Source of the DNA: Niastella vici
Lineage (GTDB): Bacteria > Bacteroidota > Bacteroidia > Chitinophagales > Chitinophagaceae
Reading direction: 5' to 3'
Length of the DNA stretch: 64,000 nucleotides
Assembly: GCF_002077945.1 (NCBI RefSeq)
Contig: NZ_LVYD01000013.1
Coordinates: 186,001 to 250,000, forward strand
The first letter of the stretch is position 1, and the number at the start of each line of letters is the position of its first letter. Shown one piece after another: positions 8,930 to 17,570 of this stretch. A program made the position numbers and the translations under genes. The notes beneath the pieces are model-generated. The model had not been told where the DNA came from. It saw only the letters and a program-made list of their open reading frames with translations, and did no database searches.

Positions 8930-9010
8930 AGTCAGGCGATGGACACAGAAACATCAAATTTTTTAAGTGCCCACTATTTTACAATAGGTTACTAGCTCAA
9001 ATAATAAATT

Positions 9011-9134
9011 TCTCTACCTTCGATTCACTCAAGAACTCCCAAAATCACCCGATTTTCGCGGGAGCGCCGGGTGAGCAGCGAAAAGCGCTTAGTGTAACAA
9101 GTTGATAATATGCGGGTTTTTTGTTTTTGGTTGA
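9011..9134 (+). repeat. Dispersed repeat, continuous short form
   Basis: Runs from TCTCTACCTTC through GCGCCGGGTGAGCAGCG, AAAAGCGCTTAGTG and TAACAAGTTGATAATATGCGGG to TTTTTGGTTGA. It equals the 3346-3579 copy without its central ~110 bp. One TATGCGGGTTT marks the junction where the longer copy has two. Either the longer copy gained an insert or this copy lost it by recombination between direct repeats. Confidence 0.8.
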
Positions 9135-9212
9135 CAAGACCTGACAGAAATAATTACCCGCTTATACAACTGCTTAGAAGGGGGGACGCGAGGGGGAAAG
9201 GAGAAATTCTTA

Positions 9213-9515
9213 TTGGCGGGAAGTGAGGTCGCCAAGGATTGTTTGCGTTTGATTCACTCTTCCAAGGCCGCAATCTTTGCATATAGCAAATATAAATCTT
9301 CCACCGACGAACACGCTGACAGCGCAGTTTGGTTAATTAAGCAGCTAGCGCATCCAGTTTCTTTTCGGTGGATAGAGGCGTTTTTGAATGATGCAAATGT
9401 TATAGGTTGGGGGCTCGGGGTTTGGGATCAGCTCCAAATTCCATATGACGAAAAGGCTGAGGCGCTGATACAAATGGCTCTGACCAACTCTAAAGGACAA
9501 TTGACCCACCAGTAG
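9213..9515 (+). CDS. Small hypothetical protein, start uncertain
   Basis: About 100 residues. The first possible start is a TTG at 9213, and the frame stays open further upstream, so this could be the C-terminal part of a longer or broken gene. It is helical, with WLIKQLAHPVSFRWIEAFL and GWGLGVWDQLQIP as distinctive stretches. No family is recognised. It follows the 9011 repeat on the plus strand, in the run of small genes. Confidence 0.45.
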   Translation: MAGSEVAKDCLRLIHSSKAAIFAYSKYKSSTDEHADSAVWLIKQLAHPVSFRWIEAFLNDANVIGWGLGVWDQLQIPYDEKAEALIQMALTNSKGQLTHQ

Positions 9516-9678
9516 ACCTCATACGTGATTATCTGCGGGAGAATACTGAGTAAGGGTTGGTATGTTGAACCATTCCCACCTGAGTTGTATTTGCGCAATA
9601 AGTAGCGTATTTTAGCAGAAATACATCTGTAAGCGGCAAGCATTTACACCCTACCAACACAACGTAACAATTAGACAA

Positions 9679-10500
9679 ATGAAACGAACCACAGGCATTT
9701 TCAGTTTGACATTTTTAATTTTATGCTCTTGCCAATCTACTACTAATAATGCCAATTCAGAAGAAGAAGATATAATTTTCAAGGACAATTCGGGACATTC
9801 TTTATCGAAGAGTGACCTTGCAAATGTCACCGGACAAGTAAACTATGAAATTGTGAGCAATCAAACTATTGATGCAACAGCTAAAGCTTTGCATAAGGAA
9901 GCAAGAGAATTTGGACAAGCTGGCAGATACGATTTATCTATTGCTAAACTTGAACAAGCAGTAAAAATTCAGCCGACTTGGGCATACCCAACTTATGATT
10001 TGGCTTACACATATTTACTGAAAGGCGATTTTGACAACGCTTTAAAATTTTACAAAAAGACCGATGAATTAGAACCAAAGGGATTTTTCACAACAAAGAC
10101 GGCTTTATACTCATTGGAAGGAGAACAATCAGGAAAATTCCCAAAAGGCTTGTATACAGCTTACATGCAAATTGAGTGGACAAATGACACAAACAAAAAA
10201 CTTGAAATTGCAAATGCTCTAACTGCAAAAGCTCCAGACTTTGCACCTGCTTGGAAAGAACTTGCAAACCTGCTAAATGACAAAACAGAAAGACTAAAAG
10301 CAATTGAACAAGGGCTTTCAAAAAATCCTGATGCTGACACTAAAGGAATTTTAGAAATAAACAAAGCAATTATATTGAATGAAAGGGGAAAGACAGAAGA
10401 TGCTAAACAACTTTTAGGAAACCTCATTTTTTCACCCGATGCGACTACAGGAAATGTAGAATTAGCAAAATTTACTTTAAAAACAATTACTGAAAAGTAG
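9679..10500 (+). CDS. TPR-containing lipoprotein
   Basis: 273 residues from ATG 9679. The signal sequence ends at a lipobox (LILCSC, Cys near residue 18). The mature part has an acidic linker and then TPR-type helical pairs, clearest at residues ~70-150 (SIAKLEQAVKIQP, AYPTYDLAYTYLLKGD, NALKFYKKTDELEP). Probable role: membrane-anchored protein-interaction scaffold; partner unknown. An imperfect long inverted repeat follows the stop codon immediately. Confidence 0.85.
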   Translation: MKRTTGIFSLTFLILCSCQSTTNNANSEEEDIIFKDNSGHSLSKSDLANVTGQVNYEIVSNQTIDATAKALHKEAREFGQAGRYDLSIAKLEQAVKIQPTWAYPTYDLAYTYLLKGDFDNALKFYKKTDELEPKGFFTTKTALYSLEGEQSGKFPKGLYTAYMQIEWTNDTNKKLEIANALTAKAPDFAPAWKELANLLNDKTERLKAIEQGLSKNPDADTKGILEINKAIILNERGKTEDAKQLLGNLIFSPDATTGNVELAKFTLKTITEK

Positions 10501-10527
10501 CCTGATACCATGCGTGCCGCTTACATA

Positions 10528-10652
10528 GGTTTTGTGTTATGCTGGGCTGACGAACAAAGGCTTATCTTTAGTTTTTCAATTGGGCTTGTAGTTATGGTTG
10601 GTCGGACGGTTCCCTATTTCCCGCCACAGCACAAAGTCCTAAAACGTTGTAC
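10528..10652 (+). repeat. Imperfect long-spaced inverted repeat after the TPR lipoprotein gene
   Basis: AGGTTTTGTGTTATGCTGGGC (10528-10548) is partly complementary to GCCACAGCACAAAGTCCT (10623-10640), with bulged bases and about 75 bp between the arms. The downstream arm is followed by ACGTTGTAC. Its position just behind a gene end and its bulged two-arm form resemble a cassette recombination site; see the findings. Confidence 0.45.
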
Positions 10653-10670
10653 GTCCCTTTAAAACATGCT

Positions 10671-11225
10671 ATGAAACATTTAAAATACATCTTGACGATT
10701 TTTGCTTTTGGTATACTATCTTTTTCGACAATAGACCCAAACGACTTTGAGTTTAGCTATCCGAAACGTAATAAGACAACTATTACCAGTAAGCTTGACA
10801 ACTTTAAAAATTTTGACAAAGAATGGCGTGGAACAGACTACTATTATTATGGTATTAGTACCGACAGTATAATCTGTTCGGTCCTTTATTATAAGCTGAA
10901 TAAAGACGAGCAAAAACAGTACGTCGACATTTTTGGAGGAATGACAAATGCAGGAATCCCATTTGCTTATTTTTCAGAGAATTCAAACTTAAAGAAATAT
11001 GAAACGAATGTTGAGAATTGGGGTAAAATGACCGATGATTTTATGTTTAGACAAAACGACATTACAGAGTATGAAGGAATTAAAATTCGACAGAAACATA
11101 TGTATGCTTATACAATGTTTGACAAGGATTTATTTGTAATTGTACATTTGTCAAAGACAAATTATTCTTCTTTTGACTCAACGACTATGAGAACAATTCT
11201 TGACAACTTTAAGAAAAAGAATTAG
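10671..11225 (+). CDS. Hypothetical secreted protein
   Basis: About 184 residues from ATG 10671 (MKHLKYIL). Eight codons of open frame lie upstream (to 10647) but are less signal-like. The N-terminal ~20 residues form a hydrophobic signal peptide ending around LSFS. The mature part is rich in Lys, Asp and Tyr, with a YYYYG stretch and a C-terminal region DKDLFVIVHLSK. No family is recognised. It stands between two inverted-repeat sites, like the genes on either side. Confidence 0.65.
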   Translation: MKHLKYILTIFAFGILSFSTIDPNDFEFSYPKRNKTTITSKLDNFKNFDKEWRGTDYYYYGISTDSIICSVLYYKLNKDEQKQYVDIFGGMTNAGIPFAYFSENSNLKKYETNVENWGKMTDDFMFRQNDITEYEGIKIRQKHMYAYTMFDKDLFVIVHLSKTNYSSFDSTTMRTILDNFKKKN

Positions 11226-11246
11226 TTAACGCAACGACAAAAAGCG

Positions 11247-11311
11247 AACGCTTGCTGCTGTGCTGGCAGGCGAATAAACCTTCATCTTTTTGCTCACTAG
11301 CAGCAACCGTT
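11247..11311 (+). repeat. Strong inverted repeat with one bulged base, after a gene end
   Basis: AACGCTTGCTGCTGTG (11247-11262) pairs with CACTAGCAGCAACCGTT (11295-11311). Fifteen of sixteen positions match if one A is left unpaired. The loop is about 32 nt. It starts about 20 bp after the stop of the upstream gene. There is no T run, so it is not an ordinary terminator. Confidence 0.6.
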
Positions 11312-11421
11312 GGGAGTATACGTATTCTATTCGGCTTTCAGGTTTTCTTTTTTATAATTATCCTCTATTTCAAAAAAAAGAAGTAGGACCTTATTCGCTA
11401 CTTTGTTGCTAGTTTTAGGTT

Positions 11422-11724
11422 ATGTTACAAGATTTAAAAAATGATCAATTGGCATTAGCAGAATTGATGAGTCAATTATCTGAAAAAGGCTTTTGTGCTG
11501 GTTGGATGAATGGGCTGGAATTCGATTTATGGCGTATCCTAAATGGCAGCAATAGAAAGTATGGTCACCACGCAATCACGCAAGAGGAACTCGATCAACT
11601 TCAATTTTTATCTGATAAATGTGGTTGCTGGATTGTTTTTGATGATGTAAATGAGGAAACAGCAATAGATCTTGAAACATGGAAGAAAATGTTCTTAAAC
11701 AATTCCTCATTTCATAATTTCTAA
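11422..11724 (+). CDS. Small hypothetical protein, immunity-protein size
   Basis: 100 residues from ATG 11422. Conserved-looking stretches are KGFCAGWMNGLEFDLWRIL near residue 25, then ITQEELDQL, then CGCWIVFD. Helix-rich, soluble, no signal peptide. I believe similar uncharacterised proteins occur in other bacteria but cannot name the family. It is the last of the small-gene run; the next gene is convergent, 27 bp away. Confidence 0.65.
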   Translation: MLQDLKNDQLALAELMSQLSEKGFCAGWMNGLEFDLWRILNGSNRKYGHHAITQEELDQLQFLSDKCGCWIVFDDVNEETAIDLETWKKMFLNNSSFHNF

Positions 11725-11751
11725 CCACTTAACCCATGATCTCATCAAAAC

Positions 11752-13905
11752 TTATACTTCTTCCAGCGTAAAAGGCAATTTGCGAATACGTTTTCCTGTA
11801 AGGTCAAAAATAGCATTGCATAGCGCCGGTGCAAAAGCAGGTAATCCCGGTTCACCAACGCCACCGGGCTTTTCATCATTCTCCATAACATGTACTTCTA
11901 TTTCCGGAATTTCATTAATACGTGGCATGGAATAGGTGTTAAAATTTCTTTCAACAGCTTTACCTTCTTTAAAATGTGTTGCATGGTTAACTGATGCCCC
12001 CAGTGCCATTACAATGCTTCCTTCAACCTGGGCACGAATAATATCCGGGTTTACATACCAGCCGCAATCCATCAGGGCAAATACTTTGTCGATCTTGATC
12101 TTTTTGTCCTGCCCCCGCGATACTTTCACTACTTGTCCAACCATGCTGCCAAAACATTCGGTGATTGCTACGCCCCAGCCATCATTTTTGTGTCGTGATT
12201 CCCAGTTGCTGATAGCTGCCAGTTTATTTACCAAAGCCTGGTAACGATCAGAGGTAAGATGCGCCCTTCTGAATTCAAGCGGATCCTGCAAAGCAAGATG
12301 TGCCAGTTCATCTAAAAAGCATTCACTGGCAAATGCATTCGTATTGGCCCCAGGTGCCCGCCACCACATGGTTGGTATGGGAGATGTAGTAGGCAAGTTT
12401 CCAAAACTATAGTGTGGTATTGATTTGTAATAGTCACCGGGAAGGCCACCAATCCCGCCAAGATTATCTGTTACCCGTTTCGGTTCTGCATCTTTGTCTT
12501 GTCCGGGGCCCATGTTTTGAGAAGCGGAAATGATCTGTAATGCAAAGATCTTTTTTTGTGCATCCACCCCGCCCCTGCACCTGTATAATGCCCCGCTACG
12601 AAAAGGCCCCATGCTTATATCATCTTCTCTTGTCCACATCACCTGCACCGGTGCCTTTATCTCTTTTGAAATAAGTGCCGCTTCAACCGGATAATCTGTA
12701 AACGCCTTTCTGCCAAAACCGCCACCGAGAAAAGTCATATTCACTGTGACATTTTTAATGGGGATATGCAGTCTTTCGCTTAATTCTGCCTGTATCCAGT
12801 TGGCTTCCTGTATGGGGCCCCATATCTCAATACTGTCATCTTTTACATCGGCAATGCAGTTGAGCGGTTCCATACAGCTATGTGATTGGTAAGGCGTTTC
12901 ATAAACAGCCTCTATATTGGCCGAAGCTTTTTTTAATGCCTCTTCAAAAAGCGCTGATGGTAAGGGCTTGTAAAGATCCTGTTGCATCCTCGCATGAAGA
13001 ATTTCAGAATCCAGGTGCTCGAATCCATCATCATTCCACTCAACTTTCAACTGTTTGCGGCCTTGCATAGCCGCCCATAAAGAATCTGCCACTACAGCCA
13101 CGCCTTCATACAATAAACCAAAAACGGCTCTTTGCACTGTAAAAACATGTTTTACACCGCTAACGGATTTTGCAACCGAATCATCGAAGCTTTTTACTTT
13201 CCCTCTAAACCGCGGATTGCGCTCCACCACCGCATACAACATACCCGGCAGTTTTTTGTCCAGCCCAAATACGGCTGCGCCATTAATTTTAGCGGTGGTA
13301 TCATTACGGCGCAGGGGTTTGCCAATAATTTTATAGTCTTTACGCTCCTTTAGTTTGACCTGCTGCGGCGGTTTTATTTGCGAAGCTTCTTTTACCAGTG
13401 CACCATAACCGAGTTTTCTGCTGGTACCACGATGTATTACCTGTCCATTTTCAGCATAACATTCAGTTGCTTCAACACCCCATTGTTTTGCCGCGGCCTC
13501 AATAAGCATTTCCCTGGCTGTGGCGCCTATACGTAACAATTGCTGGTACCAGCCACGTATAGAAAAACTTCCTTCCTGGGGTTGCGGGCCATATTTTTGA
13601 GGGTTGGCTGCCGCAGACCGAATACTTATCTGGTCCATGCTAACTTCCAGTTCTTCTGCAATAATTTGTGGAATCGCCTGCCAGGTTCCTTGTCCCATTT
13701 CCGAACGGTGATTAAAAATGGTTACCTTGCCGGTATCGTCTATTGATATCCATGACATCAGTTCCGTTTCTGCATTATTCGCATGAATAATTTCGCCAAC
13801 ACTTTTTCCCGATACAGGCCAATAGCAGCCAATTGTTAAAGCAATGCCAGATAGACCGGCTTGTCGCAGAAAATCCCTCCTGGAAAAATCCTGTTTATGC
13901 TTCAT
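11752..13905 (-). CDS. Molybdopterin-binding oxidoreductase large subunit (isoquinoline 1-oxidoreductase beta-type, xanthine dehydrogenase family)
   Basis: 717 residues, usual length for this family. The N-terminus carries a twin-arginine signal (SRRDFLR), so the folded molybdoenzyme should be exported by Tat. Cofactor-domain motifs are visible: GGGFGRK at about 394-400, PGANTNAF, and the C-terminal GVGEPG containing the catalytic Glu of the family. Members hydroxylate N-heterocycles or oxidise aldehydes. They normally work with a small 2Fe-2S subunit (IorA type), and no such gene lies on either side, so the partner must be elsewhere or absent. Substrate unknown. Confidence 0.92.
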   Translation of the reverse strand: MKHKQDFSRRDFLRQAGLSGIALTIGCYWPVSGKSVGEIIHANNAETELMSWISIDDTGKVTIFNHRSEMGQGTWQAIPQIIAEELEVSMDQISIRSAAANPQKYGPQPQEGSFSIRGWYQQLLRIGATAREMLIEAAAKQWGVEATECYAENGQVIHRGTSRKLGYGALVKEASQIKPPQQVKLKERKDYKIIGKPLRRNDTTAKINGAAVFGLDKKLPGMLYAVVERNPRFRGKVKSFDDSVAKSVSGVKHVFTVQRAVFGLLYEGVAVVADSLWAAMQGRKQLKVEWNDDGFEHLDSEILHARMQQDLYKPLPSALFEEALKKASANIEAVYETPYQSHSCMEPLNCIADVKDDSIEIWGPIQEANWIQAELSERLHIPIKNVTVNMTFLGGGFGRKAFTDYPVEAALISKEIKAPVQVMWTREDDISMGPFRSGALYRCRGGVDAQKKIFALQIISASQNMGPGQDKDAEPKRVTDNLGGIGGLPGDYYKSIPHYSFGNLPTTSPIPTMWWRAPGANTNAFASECFLDELAHLALQDPLEFRRAHLTSDRYQALVNKLAAISNWESRHKNDGWGVAITECFGSMVGQVVKVSRGQDKKIKIDKVFALMDCGWYVNPDIIRAQVEGSIVMALGASVNHATHFKEGKAVERNFNTYSMPRINEIPEIEVHVMENDEKPGGVGEPGLPAFAPALCNAIFDLTGKRIRKLPFTLEEV

Positions 13906-13963
13906 TGCCGCAAATTTTATTGGTATTGGTTGTATAAAGAAAATAGTTGGCTCACCCCTTTAA

Positions 13964-14119
13964 ATTTATTCATTTACAGGTAAGGAAACAAACACTATTG
14001 ATGAATTGCTGGTAGACGTATATAAGTGGCAGAATAAAAGCATAAGATGGCTTTTACCGATCAGAGCAAAGAAGTATAAATTGGCTTGTGCAAGAAATAA
14101 GGAATATTCCGATAATTAG
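13964..14119 (+). pseudogene. Open remnant of an unknown coding sequence
   Basis: A start-less open frame of 51 codons between stops at 13961 and 14117. It has coding-like composition (TIDELLVDVYKWQNK, then a basic stretch). It sits in the 440-bp gap upstream of the molybdopterin oxidoreductase gene. It may be the tail of a lost gene; no family is recognised. Confidence 0.3.
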
Positions 14120-14140
14120 TGTTCTCATAAGGTTGCATAC

Positions 14141-14330
14141 GTTTGAGTATTTGCGAACGCCGGAAATTCATAGATTGTCCAGCCCGGTACAAGTGCTTAT
14201 TTGAAAATATGGTGTTGAAAATATGAACTAAAGCTGAAAATTGAACGTCGAGCCCGAACCGCTGCTAATGCTTGCGCATAACTGATGTTTCATTGTCCTG
14301 CCCTGCTTTTGCCAATACTTTTGTTGGTGG
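14141..14330 (-). repeat. Cassette-end-like site A, downstream of the hydrolase/membrane-protein gene pair
   Basis: Located directly 3' of the minus-strand gene ending at 14345. GCCAATAC (14311-14318) is opposite GTATTTGC (14147-14154). The stretch between contains GCCCGAACC and CTGATGTTTC, resembling site C at 17571-17769. The outer arms match less well than at site C. This is a weaker member of the set. Confidence 0.4.
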
Positions 14331-14344
14331 CTGTAGTTCTTTTC

Positions 14345-15676
14345 TCAAACCATCATTGCTAAAAAACGTTCAGCATCAAAAATTGCGTTATGTGCTGAGG
14401 GAGATATTTTGGGCAATTGGAGGTCAAAAGCATGATCGGTCTGTGGCAAAATATGCATCACCGTTTTATTTTTTTTCTCTACCAATCGATTGTACAGGGA
14501 ACGCGTGGTTTTTACCGGGGCCATCAGGTCCTGCTCTCCATGTATCAGCAAGGTGGGAGGACAATTTAAATGCACATGAGTGACTGGTGAGAATAGAGCG
14601 TAGGTTTCGGGACACTCATCCGGGTGCCCTCCTAAAAGAGGGGCAAAAGTCACTGCATTTTTATTCATTCCCAGGCGATAATATTCTTTTCCCATTTTTT
14701 TAATTATCCATGCCGGCATTTGAATGGGGGTAGTTTTTTTTTGTCTGCCGGGAATGGATCGGGTAGTAAGATGTTGGTTAGTGTGGTAATACATGGGCTC
14801 CAGGTCGGTCGGACCATATAGGGAGATCACCGCACATACGCTGGTATCCTTTCCCTCAAGTTCTATTGGTGTAAACTGTAGATCGTTAATGGTATAGGCA
14901 GCCATCAGGGCAAGGTGCCCACCTGCAGAACCGCCACCCACAACAATTCGTTCGGGGTTAACTCCGTACCTACCCGAATTTTCTTTCATCCAAACGATGG
15001 CCCGCTTTACATCGTTTACCATTCCCATCATGTCCGTTTCAGGAGCGAGTCTATAAGCCACGTCTATGATCACATGTCCCTGTGCTGTCAAATGACTAAA
15101 GAACGGACGGGTACCTAGATCTTTGTCCAGAAAATACCATGCGCTGCCATGCAGATAGATAAAAGCCAGGCCTGAAGGGATAACAGTGGAGGGTGGCTGC
15201 CATATATCACATAAAAGTTTTCTGTCTGTACCTGGTATGTTTGCAAATGAAATGTTTTGTTCGATGCGTGGATGCGGAACAGCCGGTAATTTTAATACGG
15301 TACGTCCTGGAAGAAAGGAATTTTTTAGTTGGGGATTTATTTTGTCTTCCCAATGCAAACCGAAAGCCATGTCAAAGTTGCTTGAAGCATCAGGTGGTCT
15401 TGTAACACTGAATATGTGTATACAAAAAATCAAAACGTTATAAATTCCAATTAAACTGATAAAGACCGAACCTGTTGCCAGGCCTACAACGGTGGTGAAT
15501 ACCCCAATTAAGACAAAAAGTGGCGATAATGCAGAGGAATATATTTTTAATAACCACAAAGCTGGTGCAGGCCAATGCAACTGGAGAAAAAGCAAGATGC
15601 TCAATAGCGCAGTAGGAAATCCTAAGAGGGCGGCAAGAAACTGAATTATTATTATAACGATCTCCATGCGAATCAT
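14345..15676 (-). CDS. Alpha/beta-hydrolase (esterase/lipase, hormone-sensitive-lipase-like) with N-terminal membrane segments
   Basis: About 443 residues from ATG 15676; a TTG at 15700 and an ATG at 15667 are alternatives. The first ~100 residues are hydrophobic (probably three membrane segments). Then comes a carboxylesterase-type domain: oxyanion loop YLHGSAW, nucleophile elbow GGGSAGG, acid in HGEQDLMAP and catalytic His in DHAFDL. It hydrolyses an ester, substrate unknown. The start region overlaps the stop of the DUF998-like gene upstream (15697), so the two are probably translated from one mRNA. Confidence 0.88.
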   Translation of the reverse strand: MIRMEIVIIIIQFLAALLGFPTALLSILLFLQLHWPAPALWLLKIYSSALSPLFVLIGVFTTVVGLATGSVFISLIGIYNVLIFCIHIFSVTRPPDASSNFDMAFGLHWEDKINPQLKNSFLPGRTVLKLPAVPHPRIEQNISFANIPGTDRKLLCDIWQPPSTVIPSGLAFIYLHGSAWYFLDKDLGTRPFFSHLTAQGHVIIDVAYRLAPETDMMGMVNDVKRAIVWMKENSGRYGVNPERIVVGGGSAGGHLALMAAYTINDLQFTPIELEGKDTSVCAVISLYGPTDLEPMYYHTNQHLTTRSIPGRQKKTTPIQMPAWIIKKMGKEYYRLGMNKNAVTFAPLLGGHPDECPETYALFSPVTHVHLNCPPTLLIHGEQDLMAPVKTTRSLYNRLVEKKNKTVMHILPQTDHAFDLQLPKISPSAHNAIFDAERFLAMMV

Positions 15677-15696
15677 TTTTTGACTGATAAGGACGA

Positions 15697-16341
15697 TCAA
15701 ACAATGTGACTGTAGTTGAGAGGTTTATTATTTCTCCTCATCAGCATAATGGCAAATACAATCACCCAAATCATGTAGGCACCTATGTTGATGCGTTCCC
15801 AGATGCCTATGTAGGGTGTGGGCAGATTAGCTTCAAGCCCGCGGCTTTCTTTTGTTGTCAATATGCCGAACACGATAAAGAGTAAAACAATAGCTACTGA
15901 AAAGATCCGGAAACCTTTTCCGAATACTGATGCGCCAAAGCCGATCATTACCAACATCAGAACAAGATGGACAAAGGCCCAAACAACATGGAGTGTGTCT
16001 GTAAGTGTTCCACCTCCTCCGGCAATGATCTCCCGCTGGTGCATCGGCGGCCAGAAGAATCCCAAAACTGCATCGAAAAGAATAACGGCTGCAACGACCT
16101 GAAGGTTCCGGTTTTCATTTGCTGATAGCCAGATACCTAACCCGAAAGCGATAAAGAAAAGAGAATAGAATATTCCGAGCACAACCCAAAATGTCCGGGT
16201 GGGTGCATTTATAGCCGACAGTTCACTTACTGTTTGCGAAGCGCTGTCATAGCCCGGGTATTCCATCGGCACCAGGATATTCATTGCTACATACCATAGC
16301 ATCGCAAGAATACCGCAAATGAGTAAACTCTTCCGTGCCAT
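15697..16341 (-). CDS. DUF998-like integral membrane protein
   Basis: 214 residues from ATG 16341 with about six hydrophobic segments. The first contains the LICGILAMLWYVAMN pattern, followed by a periplasmic loop with PGYDSASQTVSELSA. This arrangement is typical of DUF998 proteins, whose function is unknown. It precedes and touches the hydrolase gene, suggesting joint action in the membrane. Confidence 0.8.
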   Translation of the reverse strand: MARKSLLICGILAMLWYVAMNILVPMEYPGYDSASQTVSELSAINAPTRTFWVVLGIFYSLFFIAFGLGIWLSANENRNLQVVAAVILFDAVLGFFWPPMHQREIIAGGGGTLTDTLHVVWAFVHLVLMLVMIGFGASVFGKGFRIFSVAIVLLFIVFGILTTKESRGLEANLPTPYIGIWERINIGAYMIWVIVFAIMLMRRNNKPLNYSHIV

Positions 16342-16460
16342 TTATTGAATATTCTATGTCTACAAAGAAAAATATATTAGTGCTGACAAACAATGATTAT
16401 CATCATCAACAGGCATGATGAGCAATATGCCTGAAATTCTGTTTTGATAATTTCTGCTCT

Positions 16461-16525
16461 GAACCACTGTACAACAGAATTACCGCTGTTGATTGCTCCG
16501 ATGTCAAGCCCCGCTATTGGCAATA
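16461..16525. repeat. 65-bp direct repeat B, left of the G+C-rich hydrolase gene
   Basis: From GAACCACTGTACAA to CCCCGCTATTGGCAATA. By my count it matches 55 of 65 positions of the repeat at 17693-17757. The two copies bracket the single gene 16625-17476 in direct orientation, 1232 bp apart. The flanking long inverted arm seen at site C is not clear here. Confidence 0.75.
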
Positions 16526-16624
16526 TTATTCCATTCTCTTTTGTTTGATTTATTGAAAAATGTTCGACAAAATTTTCTTTTTTAATCTTAATTATCATGT
16601 AAGTTTTGGTTCTAATCTTTCTCC

Positions 16625-17476
16625 CTACCTAGAGAAGAAGTCTCCAATCACCTTGGCAACCTCCCTTGGGGCTGTTCGTTCGATGCCGAAGTGGTCGAGT
16701 TTGGGGAATACCATCGTTTCACAGGATGGGATGACTGCAGGAAGCCGCTCAATTACTAAATCAACGGCCCTACTGTCACTGCGGCCACCGTATAGGAGCA
16801 AAACGGCCGCAGATATTTCACGGTAATCAATGTAATGGCCGTCGAGTCTCGCGATCTCCCGCCATTCGCACAAATTCTGCTGTAGAAGCCCTAGCATTTG
16901 TTTGGAGTCGGGGTAGCGAACGAAGAAAAGGCGCAGCATCAATTTCATTAGCCAGGCCGGGATCTTCGCCAGACGAGCCGGAGCATCCGCAAGGGTGAAT
17001 TCGACTAAAGCGTCGAGGTTCCTATTCTCCGCCAGCTTCTTCTCATAGCCTTGCATCCAGTAAACCGGCATCGAGCCGTCGATAGACACACCAGGCTCAT
17101 ACACGGCGATCTTTGTGAAAGCACTGTTGTTTCGGGCAACCTCCAATGCAACCAATCCTCCGTAGCTATGGCCCACCAAGAAACTTGCGCCTGTCTCCCG
17201 CTGCAGTGCGAGCACGTCATCAATTTCCTTTTGAATGCCATAGCCATCGCCTTGCGGTCCACTCCTGCCGCGACCTCGACGCTCCAGGGTATAGACGGCG
17301 AAGTTGTCTGCAAGGGCCGAAGCGAAGGCGGCATAATCGCTCGCCATCGAAAGAACGCCGGGGAGCACGATTACTCCGTTTCCCTTGCCCACCGAGAGGA
17401 AACTGACGATCGTACCATCCTTGGAGATCACGGTACGCGATTCACGTTTTCCATAGCGAGAGTTTGTCTTTGTCAT
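16625..17476 (-). CDS. Alpha/beta-hydrolase, probably horizontally acquired
   Basis: 283 residues from ATG 17476. Alpha/beta-hydrolase fold with nucleophile elbow GHSYGG, acid in the GGRSDSR stretch and catalytic His in LDHFG near the C-terminus. It probably hydrolyses a small ester or amide; substrate unknown. Three things set it apart: visibly higher G+C than both neighbours, a classical AGGAGGAG Shine-Dalgarno five bases before the start (rare in this phylum), and a 65-bp direct repeat on each side. All point to a recently inserted gene. Confidence 0.9.
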   Translation of the reverse strand: MTKTNSRYGKRESRTVISKDGTIVSFLSVGKGNGVIVLPGVLSMASDYAAFASALADNFAVYTLERRGRGRSGPQGDGYGIQKEIDDVLALQRETGASFLVGHSYGGLVALEVARNNSAFTKIAVYEPGVSIDGSMPVYWMQGYEKKLAENRNLDALVEFTLADAPARLAKIPAWLMKLMLRLFFVRYPDSKQMLGLLQQNLCEWREIARLDGHYIDYREISAAVLLLYGGRSDSRAVDLVIERLPAVIPSCETMVFPKLDHFGIERTAPREVAKVIGDFFSR

Positions 17477-17481
17477 AATCG

Positions 17482-17489
17482 CTCCTCCT
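17482..17489 (-). promoter_or_regulatory. Strong Shine-Dalgarno sequence
   Basis: AGGAGGAG on the minus strand, five bases before ATG 17476. Such sequences are unusual for Bacteroidota genes and support both this start and a foreign origin. Confidence 0.75.
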
Positions 17490-17570
17490 TTAGAGTGTGA
17501 TTATATTTCGAGCCGTAGATTGAAGGCAATGATTCGCATAAGCCACTATCTCTATTGAGCAGTTTATTGC

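Noticed and set aside
3346-9134. Dispersed repeats as a CRISPR array or classical integron attC array
   Set aside because: Repeats are too long, irregular and gene-separated for CRISPR. They lack a GTTRRRY core and a symmetric two-box stem, and no intI gene is present.
14272-14583. Plus-strand frame of 103 codons over the end of the 14345 hydrolase gene
   Set aside because: Antisense to a hydrolase with a complete catalytic triad; no independent support.
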